Source of the DNA: JAIMBK01 sp040755975
GTDB taxonomy: Bacteria; Bacillota; Desulfotomaculia; Desulfotomaculales; Nap2-2B
Assembly: GCA_040755975.1 (NCBI GenBank)
Contig: JBFLZY010000073.1
Coordinates: forward strand, 1-13,535
DNA: 13,535 bases
Reading direction: 5' to 3'
A program made the position numbers and the translations under genes. The notes under the pieces are model-generated. The model was not told the DNA's origin. It did no database searches and saw only the letters and a list, made by a program, of their open reading frames with translations. This document shows positions 13,374-13,535 of the stretch, piece after piece (position 1 is the stretch's first letter; each line of letters opens with the position of its first letter).

Positions 13374-13535
13374 TCAATCCGGAGATCCGGCACGGGGATT
13401 CCCTCCCGGGGAAAAAACGTTGTCTTCCCCATCCTGTCCTTTCAGGCGCGCGGCCAGGGAGACAAGTTCTTCCGCCAGCCTGTTGATTTCCATGAGGTTC
13501 CCCGCCATGGACTGGGTGGTCTGGGACTGCTCCTG
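13374..13535 (-). CDS. Methyl-accepting chemotaxis protein, C-terminal fragment (5' end outside window)
   Basis: Reading from the right edge, 53 codons end in a TGA at 13374-13376. The visible start, QEQSQTTQSMAGNL, then EINRLAEELVSLAARLK, matches the end of an MCP signalling helix with its methylation-type Glu/Gln pairs and closing LAEEL...L motif. A short polar tail follows (GEDNVFSPGG). It is transcribed in the same direction as the complete receptor downstream, separated by 76 bases, so the two receptors form a tandem pair. Identification rests on this one segment. Confidence 0.75.
   Translation of the reverse strand, partial: QEQSQTTQSMAGNLMEINRLAEELVSLAARLKGQDGEDNVFSPGGNPRAGSPD

Noticed and set aside
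13298..13432. 45-residue N-terminal extension of the soluble chemotaxis protein
   Set aside because: It overlaps the end of the upstream receptor gene in another frame, and the ATG at 13295-13297 has GGAGGTGA directly before it.
1..13535. CRISPR arrays, tRNA/rRNA genes, insertion-sequence transposases
   Set aside because: No regularly spaced repeats, no cloverleaf or rRNA signature, and no transposase-like frame was recognised on either strand.

Overview
The window looks like a chromosomal segment of a GC-rich, endospore-forming Firmicute, probably of the Peptococcaceae / Desulfotomaculum-Pelotomaculum type. The evidence is the spore-cortex germination protein YpeB at the left edge, strong GGAGG-type ribosome binding sites, several GTG/TTG starts, and soluble chemotaxis receptors of a form I associate with that group. 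This placement rests on recalled family features, not on a search.

Layout. (1) 1-734, + strand: the 3' half of ypeB, then a compact hicB-hicA toxin-antitoxin pair (871-1351). (2) 7936 down to 1565, - strand: a seven-gene operon read right to left. It encodes a 67-aa conserved small protein, a KAS III-like condensing enzyme, an AMP-forming acyl-CoA ligase, and the branched-chain-amino-acid-type ABC transporter proteins LivG, LivF, LivH and LivM. No substrate-binding protein is present. (3) 8213-11425, - strand: a 1070-aa MalT-like ATPase with a TPR-rich middle and a C-terminal winged helix plus BTAD domain. It ends in an intrinsic terminator (8019-8063) that separates it from the operon. (4) 11734-12463, + strand: a broken locus in which the first ~28 codons of a short-chain dehydrogenase are joined out of frame to an alpha/beta hydrolase lacking its N-terminal part. 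(5) 13535 down to 12473, - strand: the 3' end of one chemotaxis receptor, then a complete soluble one.

How the genes may work together. The Liv-type transporter, CoA ligase and condensing enzyme suggest uptake of a carboxylic acid, its activation to a CoA thioester, and a Claisen-type condensation or acyl transfer. The large regulator is the obvious candidate controller. The dehydrogenase and hydrolase remnants would fit the same fatty-acyl chemistry. The substrate is not readable from the sequence.

The most unusual features not explained by genes are: a ~110-bp hairpin-containing repeat present twice in the same orientation, directly 3' of livM and directly 3' of the regulator, so that it brackets the whole operon; the dehydrogenase/hydrolase deletion scar at a 9-bp GCCCGGGCT junction; a Cys-His-His instead of Cys-His-Asn active-site pattern in the KAS III-like enzyme; and two 16-bp direct repeats 20 bp apart upstream of the regulator.
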